Positions 34,904-45,030 are shown, counted from the stretch's first letter. The stretch: 64,000 nt of DNA from Acidobacterium sp. S8 (GCF_009765985.1 NZ_LMUM01000027.1:300697-364696), one strand, 5' to 3'. The notes: generated by a model not told the origin, from the sequence alone. Numbers and translations: made by a program.

Positions 34904-35426
34904 CGATAGGCAATCCAAATTGCATCTTGCCCTGAGAGGGCATCAGGCATTTTGCAGGCTTGACAATATCCTTCACTTCTAATTTTTTTGGATGGCCATT
35001 GCCAACAGCATTGATCGTGGCTCGTCCTACTTCCTGCAGGATACAAATTCCTGCCGGGTAAAGTGCGCGGCAAAAGGGGGATAGGGCCTGCTAGAAACTT
35101 GTAATAGGTCTTAATATTTTTCTGGCCGGGTGCCGCTTTCATAAAGCGGGGACCGGAACATATAGGAATTCTTAAATAACCCATCAAGACGTTTGGGTAG
35201 CGCCCTTTACGCGGGCCCATGCGACTCGTCTTTGTTCAGTGCTGTCGGTACCCGCACCAGTGAGCGTCATCTGCTAAAAGAGGTCCGTTTTGACGGGCCT
35301 TCTTTCCTTTGAGAACGCCAGGCCACGCGAGTTCTCATTTGTGCGTCTACTTGAGTACGTCTGCGGAAAGCGAAGGCTGACGATCCTGAAGAATCGGCGT
35401 TGCACGCGACACGCTGAGGAGATCCT
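34904..35426. other. 523-base intergenic stretch with one hairpin
   Basis: No convincing gene was found; open frames here have no ribosome-binding site and no family-like sequence. The only clear element is a terminator-like hairpin at 35281-35310. The rest is mixed-composition DNA and may hold the promoter of the SRPBCC-alcohol dehydrogenase pair. Confidence 0.5.
35281..35310 (+). terminator. Terminator-like hairpin in leader
   Basis: A 7-bp stem (AGGTCCG with CGGGCCT, one G-U pair), loop TTTTGA, followed by TCTTTCCTTT. It lies 117 bases before the SRPBCC gene, so it ends either an unseen upstream transcript or acts as an attenuator. Confidence 0.5.
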
Positions 35427-36128
35427 ATGTCAAATGCATTGAATGAAAAGCCGAATGCCGAGAGCCTGCCGGTATCTGCAAGTGCGGGCATCCTTTTAGA
35501 CGGGCGTTACATACCACCGCCGCAAGACAAAGATGGAAAGATCTGGGTTAGGACAACAGCATTGGTGCAGGCGGATGCAGAGGAGTTATACACGGTTTGG
35601 CGGAACGTTGAAGCCGCTCCCCTCTGGCAGGAAGAGTTGACGCAGGTTACTGCAACGGGGCCGACCACCTCTCGTTGGGTGATGGAATCGAGAGGGAAGA
35701 CGATTGAGTGGGACTCCGAAATATTGGCTGATGAGCCGGGAAAACGAATCGCATGGCGCTCAATTGGCGGCGACTCGGAGAACGCAGGCGAGGTGATTTT
35801 TGAAAACGCGCCTGGAGGTCGAGGAACCATGGTGACGGTGCTGCAAGAGTTTCGCATGGGAAAAATGACGAGTGCATGGGAAACGCTAGTCGGGCGCAGC
35901 CCCAAACAGGCGATCATTGAAAATCTTCGTCACTTCAAGGCGCTCTTAGAGACAGGCGAAATCCCAAGAACGCAGGGCCAACCGCACGAGGATCGCGGAA
36001 TGATTGGAAAGATGAAGGGATCAGCTTACGGCGAGAACATAAAAACGCGCCGGGAAGCGATCGCCTTGCAAGTTGAATTGGATCCTTGCTTAAGGAAGAT
36101 ACGGCCTCACCTATTACCGAGAAGCTGA
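35427..36128 (+). CDS. SRPBCC (cyclase/dehydrase-like) protein
   Basis: A 233-residue protein with a START-like domain in the middle ([60 protein letters not shown]), similar to the polyketide cyclase/dehydrase branch. The N-terminal 45 residues and the C-terminal 60 residues are polar and without recognised fold. GAGGAG precedes the ATG. It ends 13 bases before the alcohol dehydrogenase, which has its own GGAGG, so they form an operon. Confidence 0.82.
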   Translation: MSNALNEKPNAESLPVSASAGILLDGRYIPPPQDKDGKIWVRTTALVQADAEELYTVWRNVEAAPLWQEELTQVTATGPTTSRWVMESRGKTIEWDSEILADEPGKRIAWRSIGGDSENAGEVIFENAPGGRGTMVTVLQEFRMGKMTSAWETLVGRSPKQAIIENLRHFKALLETGEIPRTQGQPHEDRGMIGKMKGSAYGENIKTRREAIALQVELDPCLRKIRPHLLPRS

Positions 36129-36141
36129 AAATGGAGGAATT

Positions 36142-37335
36142 ATGAAGGCTGTTTGCTGGATGGGAACAGGAAAAGTTGAAACTTTGACGGTAGCGGACCC
36201 CGCACTGTTAAATCCTCACGATGCAATCATAAAAATTACGCGTACAGCGATCTGCGGGTCCGATCTGCATCTTTATGATGGCTTCATTCCGACAATGGAA
36301 TCAGGTGATATTCTCGGCCATGAGTTTATGGGAATTGTAGAGGAGGTCGGCCCGGAAGTTACTAATCTTCAGCGGGGCGATCGCGTCGTAGTGCCGTTTA
36401 CCATCGCCTGTGGCAATTGCCTCTTCTGTAAAAAGAAAATCTGGTCAGCCTGTGACAACACAAATCCCAACGCACATCTCATGGAAGCGGCATATGGATA
36501 TTCGGGATCGGGCCTCTTCGGATATTCCCACATGATGGGCGGTTATGCAGGTGGGCAGGCACAGTATGCGCGCGTTCCGTTCGCGAATGTTGGGCCTCTG
36601 AAAATCGAAAGCGACCTGCCTGATGAGAAAGTGCTGTTTCTTTCGGATATCTTTCCAACCGGATATATGGCGGCGGAAAACGCGCAGATCGAACCAGGTG
36701 ACACGGTTGCCGTGTGGGGGTGCGGGCCGGTGGGACAATTTGCAATTGCGAGCGCCTTCATGCTCGGCGCAGCTCGCGTGATTGCGATTGACAGATTAGA
36801 AGAGAGAGTTGAATTAGCCCGGAGTTTGGGTGCCATCACAGTTAATTATTCAGATGAAGATGTAAGTGTGTTGACCGCCCTGAAAGATCTTACAGGCGGA
36901 GTTGGACCAGACAGCTGCATTGATGCCGTCGGACTCGAGGCGCATTCGGCTCAGCTACAGGGCGTATACGATAAAGTTAAAACCGCTCTGATGATGGAGA
37001 CGGACAGACCGAGTGTGCTGCGGCAGGCAATTCAAGCGGTGAGGAAGGGTGGAACTTTGTCTATCCCGGGCGTGTATGGCGGTTTGTTAGATAAAGTGCC
37101 CTTTGGGGCAGCGTTTGGCAAGGGGATCACGATGAAGATGGGTCAAACCAATATGCACAATTACATGAAGCCGCTTTTGGAAAGAATTGAGAGTGGTCAG
37201 ATCGATCCGAGCTATATCATTTCTCACCGCATTACGCTGGATGAAGCTCCAGAGATGTACAAGATCTGGCGGGACAAAAAAGAAAAAGTGACGAAGATTG
37301 TCATTGATCCATGGATGGAAAAAAGAGCGGCGTAA
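36142..37335 (+). CDS. Zinc-dependent alcohol dehydrogenase (formaldehyde-DH-like)
   Basis: A 397-residue medium-chain dehydrogenase. Catalytic zinc ligands are Cys38 (TAICGSDLH) and His60-Glu61 (ILGHEFMG); the structural zinc is held by Cys90, 93, 96 and 104 ([16 protein letters not shown]). The NAD-binding Rossmann motif is [13 protein letters not shown]. Length and the insert around [20 protein letters not shown] match the glutathione-independent formaldehyde dehydrogenase subgroup. The substrate is not certain. A bidirectional terminator follows. Confidence 0.92.
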   Translation: MKAVCWMGTGKVETLTVADPALLNPHDAIIKITRTAICGSDLHLYDGFIPTMESGDILGHEFMGIVEEVGPEVTNLQRGDRVVVPFTIACGNCLFCKKKIWSACDNTNPNAHLMEAAYGYSGSGLFGYSHMMGGYAGGQAQYARVPFANVGPLKIESDLPDEKVLFLSDIFPTGYMAAENAQIEPGDTVAVWGCGPVGQFAIASAFMLGAARVIAIDRLEERVELARSLGAITVNYSDEDVSVLTALKDLTGGVGPDSCIDAVGLEAHSAQLQGVYDKVKTALMMETDRPSVLRQAIQAVRKGGTLSIPGVYGGLLDKVPFGAAFGKGITMKMGQTNMHNYMKPLLERIESGQIDPSYIISHRITLDEAPEMYKIWRDKKEKVTKIVIDPWMEKRAA

Positions 37336-37359
37336 TTAGTCGATAGGGCTTTAAACGAC

Positions 37360-37399
37360 CAGGCCTGCGATCTCGATTTTGAGATTGCAGGCCTGTTTC
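37360..37399. terminator. Bidirectional terminator
   Basis: A 15-bp stem with one mismatch (CAGGCCTGCGATCTC and GAGATTGCAGGCCTG), loop GATTTT, then TTTCATT. It lies between the convergent alcohol dehydrogenase and glucoamylase genes. Confidence 0.8.
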
Positions 37400-37429
37400 A
37401 TTCCATCGCATTAGACTCCATGGACAAAT

Positions 37430-38863
37430 CTACTTAGGCGGTGGATAGCTCTTAAAGCCTGCATTGGTCATTCCGCGTTGCGCTTCGGGGTTTTTCATAA
37501 AGGTTTCCCAAACAAATGCAGTGCGCGCATTTTCCACCATAAGCATGATGATTCCAGCATCGATACCGACGATGTCAGTGTCATACCATTTTTTTAGCGG
37601 ATTGAAGGCATCCACAAAGCCGTAGGGGGTCCAGGCTTGTGGGTAGCGATTTTTTATATTTTTCAGAACGCGTAAAGTGGCATCCGGAAGAAACGGCAGC
37701 GAACCCCCGGCAGCGGCGGGTACCACTGTCCCATCAATAGGGCCCATGGCCGGAGGGCCACCCCAGATAACGTAGCCTTTGTCGGAATCTGAGGCGGTAA
37801 TACCCCAGAGATCATCGCTGTAATCGGGAAAGTTTTTGCCGAGTTCTATACAAAAGCGCCGATGGACATCGGTGGCGATGGCCGAGTTTTGAAAATAGTC
37901 CGCGTATTTGTCGCGTTTATAACGAAAATCAAACCAGGCCTGGGAATATTGATGCACAAAGAGGGGCGCAAACGAGCCTATGTAGCGCATGCCGTCATAC
38001 TCAAAAGTTGTTCGTTTCCAAGCCAACCATGCCTCAGGCCGCAGTGGATGCCTGGAAGAACCCATCCCTAGCAGATAAATCATCATTAATTCGCTGTAGT
38101 AGTCCCACTTGTTAGGAAGAAATCCAAATTCAGGTGTCCAACCGAGAGGCAGCAGTGCCGTGTCTTCCGAGAGCCAGGTCCAGTCCACGCGGTCAAAAAT
38201 AGCCTTCGCGAGTTGGCTAATGTCGCGATCGCGAAAATGCTGCCGGCAGGTAAGAATGCCGCAAAGTAATATCGCGGTATCGACAGAAGAGACTTCAGAA
38301 TCCCAGATTCTTTCGCCCGTGTTGATGTTGGCGAAGTGATAGAAAAATCCGCGATGTGTGGGCAGTGTTTTCCAAAGAAAGGCGAGCGTCGTAATCACGC
38401 GCACTCGCGCGTCCTGGTGGGAAACAAAGCCGCGCTTTTCTGCGATGCATATTGCGGTCAGACCAAAGCCGATCGATGCGATGCTGGCAACCACGCTGGC
38501 GTCATCCACCCGCACATTGCAGCGGTCTTTAATCAGGCCGGTCTGCGGGCTGGCCTGCTCCCAGAAGTAGAGAAACGTTCTACGTTGCAGGTCATCCAGA
38601 AACTGCTCATCTTCCGGCGAGAAATTAGCCTGCCCAGAAACCGATTTTGCCTCTTCACGCTTTCGATCCGGTTGCTGTTGCGCGGCTGTCTGTGCCAACA
38701 CAGGTAAAAATTTCGATTGTGCCAGCGGCAGACCGACAGAAACCCCAGCGATCTGGCGCAGCAGGTGACGTCGGGAAGTATGGCTGATGGGTCTGTCGAC
38801 TATTTTGCGACTTTGTACTTCGTTGCATTCGCTTGTTTCATCGACACTTTCATCCATGCTCAT
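37430..38863 (-). CDS. Glucoamylase-like exported protein (Tat signal)
   Basis: A 477-residue protein of the putative glucoamylase family (PF10091 type). The N-terminus carries a twin-arginine signal (TSRRHLLRQIAGVSVGLPLA) after about 30 residues. The alpha/alpha toroid shows FLDDLQRRTFLYFWEQASPQ, GLIKDRCNVRVDDASVVASI, TGERIWDSEVSSVDTAILLC, WGITASDSDKGYVIWGGPP and DIVGIDAGIIMLMVENART. Relatives include the glucoamylase module of cyclic-glucan synthases, so an outer or periplasmic glucan is a likely substrate. It is monocistronic. Confidence 0.88.
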   Translation of the reverse strand: MSMDESVDETSECNEVQSRKIVDRPISHTSRRHLLRQIAGVSVGLPLAQSKFLPVLAQTAAQQQPDRKREEAKSVSGQANFSPEDEQFLDDLQRRTFLYFWEQASPQTGLIKDRCNVRVDDASVVASIASIGFGLTAICIAEKRGFVSHQDARVRVITTLAFLWKTLPTHRGFFYHFANINTGERIWDSEVSSVDTAILLCGILTCRQHFRDRDISQLAKAIFDRVDWTWLSEDTALLPLGWTPEFGFLPNKWDYYSELMMIYLLGMGSSRHPLRPEAWLAWKRTTFEYDGMRYIGSFAPLFVHQYSQAWFDFRYKRDKYADYFQNSAIATDVHRRFCIELGKNFPDYSDDLWGITASDSDKGYVIWGGPPAMGPIDGTVVPAAAGGSLPFLPDATLRVLKNIKNRYPQAWTPYGFVDAFNPLKKWYDTDIVGIDAGIIMLMVENARTAFVWETFMKNPEAQRGMTNAGFKSYPPPK

Positions 38864-39009
38864 TCAGTCCATCCACTTTTGGCTGGCAATCAGTTACCGG
38901 CAATGCCCCTGCATTGAATAATAGATGCACGGATGCATGATAAGACTTGCCATGGGCGGCATTTACTATGAGTTAAGCGTCCAACCTGTTTGTTCGCCGG
39001 GATTGCATA

Positions 39010-40023
39010 ATGGGGAAGAAAATTGTCTGGACGGTCATCGCGGTTACAGCAGTCGTCGTAACTCTACTGTTATTGCACGTGCACCGCTTGAAATCGATCT
39101 ATGTGCGGCAGTCGATACCGATTGAAGGCGCTGTGATCCAGCGCGATGTTGATTCAAAAAAAGAACTGCCTATAGCCGATGTGGTGATAACAGCATCGGA
39201 CGGGGTGAAAACTGCCGTGACGCGGTCCGATGCCTCGGGATACTTCAAGGTTGTTCTGCAGAAGGGAGTGCTGTCTGGAAAGCCTGTTACGGTAACCTTC
39301 CGGCATTCGTCTTACGAGCCCCTCGACTTGAATGTGCAAACAGGAAGATTAGGAACTCAAAACATCCTGTATGTAGCGAAAATGGTTCCGCTCTCTACCA
39401 ACATGAAAACAGCCGGATCGAGTCGTCCCGAAACAGTGGTCTCCAATGTTCGAGTGAGATATACGATCAATTCCCGAACGGAAACCAATGTAGGGAGTGC
39501 GGTCAAGACGTTTCAGGTGGTCAATGAAGGCAATGTGCCCTGCGATCATCAATCTCTGTGTTCACCGGACGGGAAGTGGAAAGCGTCGTCCGCATCTGCG
39601 ATGCTGGATGCTGGAGCGGACAACGCCTTTGGAAGTGTACGGGCTTCTTGTATCGCCGGGCCGTGTCCATTTACGCGGATTGACTCAAGTGGATTTATTC
39701 ATGGCGGACGCAACATTCACGTCTCAGCTTTGAACTGGTCGGACACAGCTACCTTCCTGATGGAAGCTGAGGTCTTTCACACGGCAATCAGTTCCAATGT
39801 CCGCGAACTGTACCCTGTCATCTTTGGCAGGGCGTTGAACTTTACTCTGCCTCCCACTCAGGAAGGCGTGAGTCTTGAGGCGGAAGTGAATGGTTCCCCG
39901 ATGGTATTTCCACTTGGACCGGATCTTAATTTAAGCTGGGCCGTCTGCAATGTCCGAACGGGTACGGACAAAGAAAAAACCGCCGTTTACCGTTGTGAGC
40001 TCAAGCCGGACTATAGATTCTGA
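39010..40023 (+). CDS. Membrane-anchored carboxypeptidase-regulatory-like protein
   Basis: A 337-residue protein with an N-terminal membrane anchor (IVWTVIAVTAVVVTLLLLHV). A beta-sandwich of the carboxypeptidase-regulatory-like type follows (EGAVIQRDVDSKKELPIADV, VITASDGVKTAVTRSDASGY, VTVTFRHSSYEPLDLNVQTG), then an unassigned C-terminal half with two Cys pairs (VPCDHQSLCS, SCIAGPCPF). It is exposed outside the membrane. The gene is divergent from the glucoamylase-like gene. No specific function is apparent. Confidence 0.78.
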   Translation: MGKKIVWTVIAVTAVVVTLLLLHVHRLKSIYVRQSIPIEGAVIQRDVDSKKELPIADVVITASDGVKTAVTRSDASGYFKVVLQKGVLSGKPVTVTFRHSSYEPLDLNVQTGRLGTQNILYVAKMVPLSTNMKTAGSSRPETVVSNVRVRYTINSRTETNVGSAVKTFQVVNEGNVPCDHQSLCSPDGKWKASSASAMLDAGADNAFGSVRASCIAGPCPFTRIDSSGFIHGGRNIHVSALNWSDTATFLMEAEVFHTAISSNVRELYPVIFGRALNFTLPPTQEGVSLEAEVNGSPMVFPLGPDLNLSWAVCNVRTGTDKEKTAVYRCELKPDYRF

Positions 40024-40068
40024 TCGCGGTACATAAATATGCTGCGAGCAGGGGCGGCATCACGCTTC

Positions 40069-41655
40069 TCAGGCAATTACCTCGTAAGGGCGCATCATGT
40101 CATTGGCTTCATGTTCAAGGATGTGACAATGCCATAGATATCTGCCCGCATATCCTTTGAATGGAACGATGATGCGCGTCACCATTTCCGGAGGGCATTG
40201 CACCACATCTTTCCAACCCATTTCGTGTGCGGCGGGAGCTATCTTTTCGCCCGTGAATGTCAGTTGTTCATTCGACAAGTAATCATAAGTTGCAAAGCTC
40301 TGGCGATCGAGAACCTGAAAGCGCACCATGTGCAGGTGGATGGGGTGCGTATCCTGCGTGAGATTGATGAGACTCCAGATTTCTGTCGAATTCAGCTTTA
40401 CGATCTCGGTCACCGGATCGGCCCAATGTTTGCGGTTAAGCAGCATCACCATCGGCTCACCGTTATCGCCGTCATATTCGTTCAAAGTCATCTCGCGGGT
40501 ACGAATGGATTGGCTCTCAGCAATCCGCGTTATCGGGTGCAGTGTTTTTGGTACGCGGCTCTCGTCAAGCGTTTTCTCTCTGCTCACGCGGAACTCCATC
40601 AACTGCAACGCATCGCTGATGAGTCGAACACTTTCGTCGCGTGACTGGCTGAAGTCGATGACAATATCGGTGCGCTCCGATGGCGATAGCACCAGCCGAT
40701 TCAACTCGACCGGCATGTCAAGTAATCCCTGATCTGAGCCGATGACCTGAAAGCTCAAGCCATTGGAAAACGCGAGCGAAAAGAAGCGTGAGTTCGCCGT
40801 ATTTGCAATGCGCAGCCTGTACCTTCGCGCTTCCACATCGTGATATGGCTGCACTTTGCCATTCACCACCATGGCATCCCCAAGATATTCCTGCGCCCAG
40901 GCTCCTTCGTCCGGTGGATACGGATAATACAGTTGGCCCTGCGGATCGAAGCTGCGGTCATAGATAAGTAGCGGCAATTCGTACTTGCCGGAGGGGAGGC
41001 CTAGACTGTCCTCAACCTCGTCCCGCAGGAGATACCAACCCATCAGTCCGGCAAAGATGTTCAATCGGCTCACGCCCATCGCGTGATCGTGACACCAGAG
41101 GGCTGTGGCATCCTGATGGTTCGGATAAAAGCACAGCTTATTTTTCCCTGGGCCATACCAATCTTCCGGATAGCCATCACTGATCGACGGCACCCGCGCA
41201 CCGTGCAGGTGTGTGGAAGTGCGAGTCGGCGGAGCGTCGGGCATCTGATGGATAGGGAAGTTCAGAGGCAGAAAATGCTTGTCCGGCAATTCGTTCCACC
41301 AGTCGATCAGTACACCTTCGTCCTTCCTGGATTCGAAGAGAACGGGTGCTCCACTGCTGCCATAACTCCATATCTGCGAAGCCGGCAAATCGCGATGCAG
41401 CTTCCATGAAATGCTGCGTATTCCAATTTTGTAATAAGGTGCGTTGTCAGCGCCGGGGATGGCTGAGGAGCGTCGTCCGGTTGGAAGCATGCGTTCCGGC
41501 AGCGGCAGAGGATCGACGAAAGGCTGCAGCTTCATCGCGTCCAACGTTCTTGGGCGCTGCATCGCGTGCATTGCTGAGCCCTTCGCATGCCTGTTCAGCA
41601 GAATGCTTCCGGCGGCGAAACCTGACCGCTTTATTAATTCTCTGCGTGTCAGCAC
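40069..41655 (-). CDS. Multicopper oxidase (CotA/bilirubin-oxidase-like, Tat)
   Basis: A 528-residue laccase-like enzyme with a Tat signal (MLTRRELIKRSGFAAGSILL) and GTG start. All four copper motifs are present: THLHGA, LWCHDHAMG, HPIHLH and WHCHILEHEANDMM, the last including the axial type-1 Met. It oxidises phenolic or metal substrates and reduces oxygen to water in the periplasm. The C-terminal HEANDMMRPY is typical of CotA. It starts 11 bases after the phosphoesterase stop, so the two are one operon. Confidence 0.94.
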   Translation of the reverse strand: MLTRRELIKRSGFAAGSILLNRHAKGSAMHAMQRPRTLDAMKLQPFVDPLPLPERMLPTGRRSSAIPGADNAPYYKIGIRSISWKLHRDLPASQIWSYGSSGAPVLFESRKDEGVLIDWWNELPDKHFLPLNFPIHQMPDAPPTRTSTHLHGARVPSISDGYPEDWYGPGKNKLCFYPNHQDATALWCHDHAMGVSRLNIFAGLMGWYLLRDEVEDSLGLPSGKYELPLLIYDRSFDPQGQLYYPYPPDEGAWAQEYLGDAMVVNGKVQPYHDVEARRYRLRIANTANSRFFSLAFSNGLSFQVIGSDQGLLDMPVELNRLVLSPSERTDIVIDFSQSRDESVRLISDALQLMEFRVSREKTLDESRVPKTLHPITRIAESQSIRTREMTLNEYDGDNGEPMVMLLNRKHWADPVTEIVKLNSTEIWSLINLTQDTHPIHLHMVRFQVLDRQSFATYDYLSNEQLTFTGEKIAPAAHEMGWKDVVQCPPEMVTRIIVPFKGYAGRYLWHCHILEHEANDMMRPYEVIA

Positions 41656-41666
41656 GGAATCACTAC

Positions 41667-43280
41667 CTAATTCCCCTTAGTCTTGACGAGACCGGTTTCC
41701 GGATCGACGATCAATGGCTGCGTATTCTGCGGCTTGTTTTTACTGAAGTCGAGCATGCTGTTTAGCGAGCCGGACCTGGCATCGAACGAACCTTGGCCAA
41801 TCCGATTTCCACTCAGAAAGATATCTTCAATCAAGCGGAGAATGGATGTCTGATCGGTCACGGTGTGGTCTACGTAGTTCGGCTTCGCCCATGGTGAAAT
41901 CACCAGCAACGGGAGCCGCGGGCCGAATCCGCAGCGTCCGTAGGCATGCTTCGTCCTGGCATCGACGCCTCCCAGAGCGGTCGAACCATTGCCGCATTTC
42001 CCTGCACCATTCAATTGATCCAGCTTCGACTCAGAGCCGTTTACGGTTGGACCCATCAGATGGTCATACCAGCCATCGGAGTCATCGTAGGCAATGATGA
42101 TCACGGTGTTCTTCCATTCCGGCTGCTGCTGAATGAGGTTGACCATTTCGACTACGAACTTCTGTTCATCCAGTGGACTGGAATAACCTGCGTGACCATC
42201 CTCGTAAGCAGGCGCCTTAAGAAAGGCGATAGCGGGGAAATTGCCTGCCTTCACAGCATCGACAAAGTCGTGCGCGTCATATTGATGGTTCGCGGTTCCG
42301 TCGGCATTTGTGCCGATGGTGGTTACAGACTTCGGTCGAACATGCAGAGGGTTGGCTGTCGACTTGTAGTACTGGAATGGTTCGTGATGCGGCAGGTAAT
42401 CGCGTGTGTAGAAGCCGGCCAGCGACTTCGAACTGCGTCGGCAGCCTGTTGTGCCGTTTGGGTTCACCGCGGTCAGGTCGAATCCACCCTGGAAGAATCC
42501 CCATGAGACGTTGGCTGCGGTCAGCATGTCTCCAATGTTGCGGCTCGTCATATGGACGAGCGAGTCGGAGGTGCTGGAGCAGAAGTCGCCCGATGGGAGC
42601 GGGTCGGCGATGAGTGTGTACCCGCCGTTGCCATCGTCGACGATTCCGCCCTGTGCATTCTGGTCATTCACAACACCGTTTGTCTGGCCTGAGGCCAGGT
42701 TGATGGCTCCCAGTGTCGATGGGCCGAACTCTACGTCGAACTGGTGGTCGCTCATGGCGAAGTGCTGGGCATAGTTCCAATAAGCGGTGACGGTGTTGCC
42801 GTCAAAGTAGCCCATTGTTAGCCCGCTGGTGGCGGCTACGCCGGATTTCTCACCGGGCACGCGAGGACCGTCCGCATGGCCAACCGACTTGGGAAAGAGA
42901 TCCATCTTGCCGTTGTTGAAGGCGAGTTGTTCGGCGCGGTAGCCGTGATCCTGGTCGGCGGTGACGGCCTGATCGCGGCGCAGTCGAAATGGATTGGCGC
43001 GTCCCGCGCCGTTCTCCTCGTTCAGGAAGTTCGGGTTCTTCGTCAGCAGATCACCTGATAATCCTTCGACGGATGGCGTTCCGGGAAGGGGCGTGAAGGC
43101 TGGTTCTCCTGACGGATTCACAGCATGCGGATAGGTGGCGAAGTAATGGTCGAACGAGACGTTCTCCTGAAAGATGACGACGATGTGCTTGATGGCATCT
43201 TTCGGCTGAATCGCCTGGGCCTGATACATGGCAGATGTCGTCAGAAGCACTCCCACGATTGCCAGAGAAGCTTTTAACAA
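41667..43280 (-). CDS. Phospholipase C/acid phosphatase family phosphoesterase
   Basis: A 537-residue exported phosphoesterase (PF04185 type, as PlcC/AcpA). The start is read as a TTG at 43280 with AAAGGA eight bases upstream, giving a clean signal peptide (LAIVGVLLTTSAMYQAQA). Family landmarks are KHIVVIFQENVSFDHYFATY, AMSDHQFDVEFGPS, HLMGPTV and DDSDGWYDH, plus PLLVISPWAKPNYVDHTVTD and SILRLIEDIF. The substrate could be phospholipid or another phosphate monoester. It is the middle gene of an MFS-phosphoesterase-oxidase operon. Confidence 0.9.
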   Translation of the reverse strand: MLKASLAIVGVLLTTSAMYQAQAIQPKDAIKHIVVIFQENVSFDHYFATYPHAVNPSGEPAFTPLPGTPSVEGLSGDLLTKNPNFLNEENGAGRANPFRLRRDQAVTADQDHGYRAEQLAFNNGKMDLFPKSVGHADGPRVPGEKSGVAATSGLTMGYFDGNTVTAYWNYAQHFAMSDHQFDVEFGPSTLGAINLASGQTNGVVNDQNAQGGIVDDGNGGYTLIADPLPSGDFCSSTSDSLVHMTSRNIGDMLTAANVSWGFFQGGFDLTAVNPNGTTGCRRSSKSLAGFYTRDYLPHHEPFQYYKSTANPLHVRPKSVTTIGTNADGTANHQYDAHDFVDAVKAGNFPAIAFLKAPAYEDGHAGYSSPLDEQKFVVEMVNLIQQQPEWKNTVIIIAYDDSDGWYDHLMGPTVNGSESKLDQLNGAGKCGNGSTALGGVDARTKHAYGRCGFGPRLPLLVISPWAKPNYVDHTVTDQTSILRLIEDIFLSGNRIGQGSFDARSGSLNSMLDFSKNKPQNTQPLIVDPETGLVKTKGN

Positions 43281-43340
43281 TATTCTTTCCTTTCGTGCGC
43301 TGGTTCTTATTCTTACGCTATCAACTTCATCGCTGCACAT

Positions 43341-44504
43341 TCAAACCTTGACCTCGCTTCGCTCGATTCTCGCCTGCGTGCGTAGTTGCAGGAGGAGCAT
43401 GATGCAGGAGGCTATGAGTGGGACCGCCAGCCCGGTTCGTAAGGAGCCGCGCATGGTGGCGATCTGTCCGGTGAGCCACGGAAGTGCTGCGCCGCCGAGG
43501 CCGCTGATGGCGAAGACCCACTTCGATTCCGATGGACGGCTGGTAATCGCGAGCACCTTCGAGAGGCACAGCGGGAAGATCGGTGCCATCATGAGGCCGG
43601 AGAGTGTTGCGCTGGTGATGCTCATGGCCGGCGTTTGGCTGATAAGCAGCAGAGCGTTGCTCGCGATCAGCGCACAGACGCAGAACATCAGCAGTTGGGT
43701 TTCGGTGACGCGCCGCAATACAACGGGCGCTGCAAATCTTCCGGCGAGAAGCGCGATCCAGAAGAGGGAAGTCACGATGGGCGCATAGAGTCCGCCGGAA
43801 TGGAGCAGGCGGCCGATGTAGGTCATCATCCATCCGCTAACGGAAGACTCGACGCCAACGTAGAGAAAGGCGAAGACGGCCAGCGGTATCAGCAACGACC
43901 ATCGCGCGCCGCGAGTCTCGAGGACGCTGGTTTCATGGCGCACGGCGGAGAGGCTGGAAAATTCGATGACGAAGAAAATCAGCGGCAATACGGCGGCGAG
44001 AGCCAGCCCGGTATAGATGGTGATGGAGGCGTGATCGCGCTCCCATAGTGTAGCCAGGCCGGGGCACAGAACAGCGCCGAGTCCCCAGACAGCGTTGAGC
44101 GATGAGAGCACGGAACCGCGCTTTGCGCGATAGATGCTGGCGATGATCATGCTGGTGGAGGTCATCGACGAGCCGAGGCCAAGGCCAAAGCAGAACAAAA
44201 GAACTGGCGCAAGGTATCCGTGACAGAGCGCGACCAGCACAGCGCTGATGATGAGCACGACGTATCCGCCGATGAGGCTGCGATAGAGGCGAGACTGCAC
44301 AAAGATCGAGCCGGAAGAAGAGCCTGCAAACTGCGCGGCGATGAGGAAGCCGGAGTGGCTGTCGCTCAATCCCCATGCGTGGCTCAGCGCTGGAAGTACG
44401 CAGCCGAGCAGATTGGTGCCAATGCCGGTGAGGACGAAGCCAAAATACAAGCTGGCGATCAGCGCAACCGGTGGCTTGTTGTTATCTCTCGCTGGAACTC
44501 CCAT
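43341..44504 (-). CDS. MFS transporter
   Basis: A 387-residue transporter with about 12 membrane helices (for example ALIASLYFGFVLTGIGTNLL, VVLIISAVLVALCHGYLAPV, LIPLAVFAFLYVGVESSVSG, ATLSGLMMAPIFPLCLSKVL). The ATG at 44504 has GGAAAG upstream and is preferred to one 42 bases earlier. The pattern is closest to sugar-type MFS proteins, but the substrate is not readable. It leads the operon with the phosphoesterase. Confidence 0.88.
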   Translation of the reverse strand: MGVPARDNNKPPVALIASLYFGFVLTGIGTNLLGCVLPALSHAWGLSDSHSGFLIAAQFAGSSSGSIFVQSRLYRSLIGGYVVLIISAVLVALCHGYLAPVLLFCFGLGLGSSMTSTSMIIASIYRAKRGSVLSSLNAVWGLGAVLCPGLATLWERDHASITIYTGLALAAVLPLIFFVIEFSSLSAVRHETSVLETRGARWSLLIPLAVFAFLYVGVESSVSGWMMTYIGRLLHSGGLYAPIVTSLFWIALLAGRFAAPVVLRRVTETQLLMFCVCALIASNALLLISQTPAMSITSATLSGLMMAPIFPLCLSKVLAITSRPSESKWVFAISGLGGAALPWLTGQIATMRGSLRTGLAVPLIASCIMLLLQLRTQARIERSEVKV

Positions 44505-44624
44505 GCCCACTTTCCGGAGAGGCCGTTTCGCCGGGAAATTCGGCAATATGGCGGTCCCGTGCCATCGTATCGCATGTGCCGGGGGTTTTACCCCTCCCCC
44601 TCCTCGGGGGGCTCCGTTTCATTT

Positions 44625-44722
44625 GTTTTCAATAGTTTAGCGGGGGATCATCCCACGCTATGCTGCTGATTCTGTTTAGGTTAGGTCCGTTCTAGTGTTT
44701 TCAGTCACTTAGCGGGGGGTCC
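44625..44722. repeat. Two related TAGCGGGGG direct repeats
   Basis: GTTTTCAATAGTTTAGCGGG at 44625 and GTTTTCAGTCACTTAGCGGG at 44697 share a spacing of 72 bases and continue with GG(A/G)TC. The unit is about 25 bases with roughly four differences. Confidence 0.55.
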
Positions 44723-44950
44723 TGTTCTGCTGTCGGTTTTATGTCCTAGTTTCAGTTTAGCTTTTTATGCGGTAATTCTCTGCCATTGATTGTTGTCACG
44801 ATTATGTAGTGGTGTCAGTGATTTACGGAAGATTGTGGGTTAGAGGGGGCTTGACACGCGTTTTTCCGGGTATGAAAAGCCCGGCTCTTCCTGCCTGATT
44901 TCGGGTAGCTTATTTGCTTGGCCGAATGTCAGTGTTTGGAGTGTTTGCTT

Positions 44951-44999
44951 CCCACCCTTTCGCAAAACGCGCGAAAGGATGGGGCACCCGGCACCCGGC
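44951..44999. repeat. Dispersed palindromic GGGTGCCCCATCC repeat (full copy)
   Basis: The element starts CCCACCCTTTCGC, contains the inverted arms TTTCGC and GCGAAA, and ends GGATGGGGCACCCGGCACCC. It is nearly identical to the copy at 47410, on the other side of the GH51 gene. Confidence 0.75.
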
Positions 45000-45030
45000 T
45001 TTTTGCGCGCGCCAGCCTGTCGGCGTTTGG

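Larger units (their letters stand above)
44505..45030. other. Intergenic stretch with repeats and hairpins
   Basis: No gene is evident between the MFS start and the GH51 end. The stretch holds a GGGGGTTTTACCCC hairpin near 44578, two related TAGCGGGGG motifs (44625-44722), a small hairpin (CCGGG/CCCGG near 44868) and a full dispersed repeat (44951-44999). It is T-rich in the middle, unlike its neighbours. Confidence 0.6.

Noticed and set aside
34882..35220. 112-codon frame on the minus strand
   Set aside because: No ribosome-binding site, no recognisable domain, and composition unlike coding DNA.
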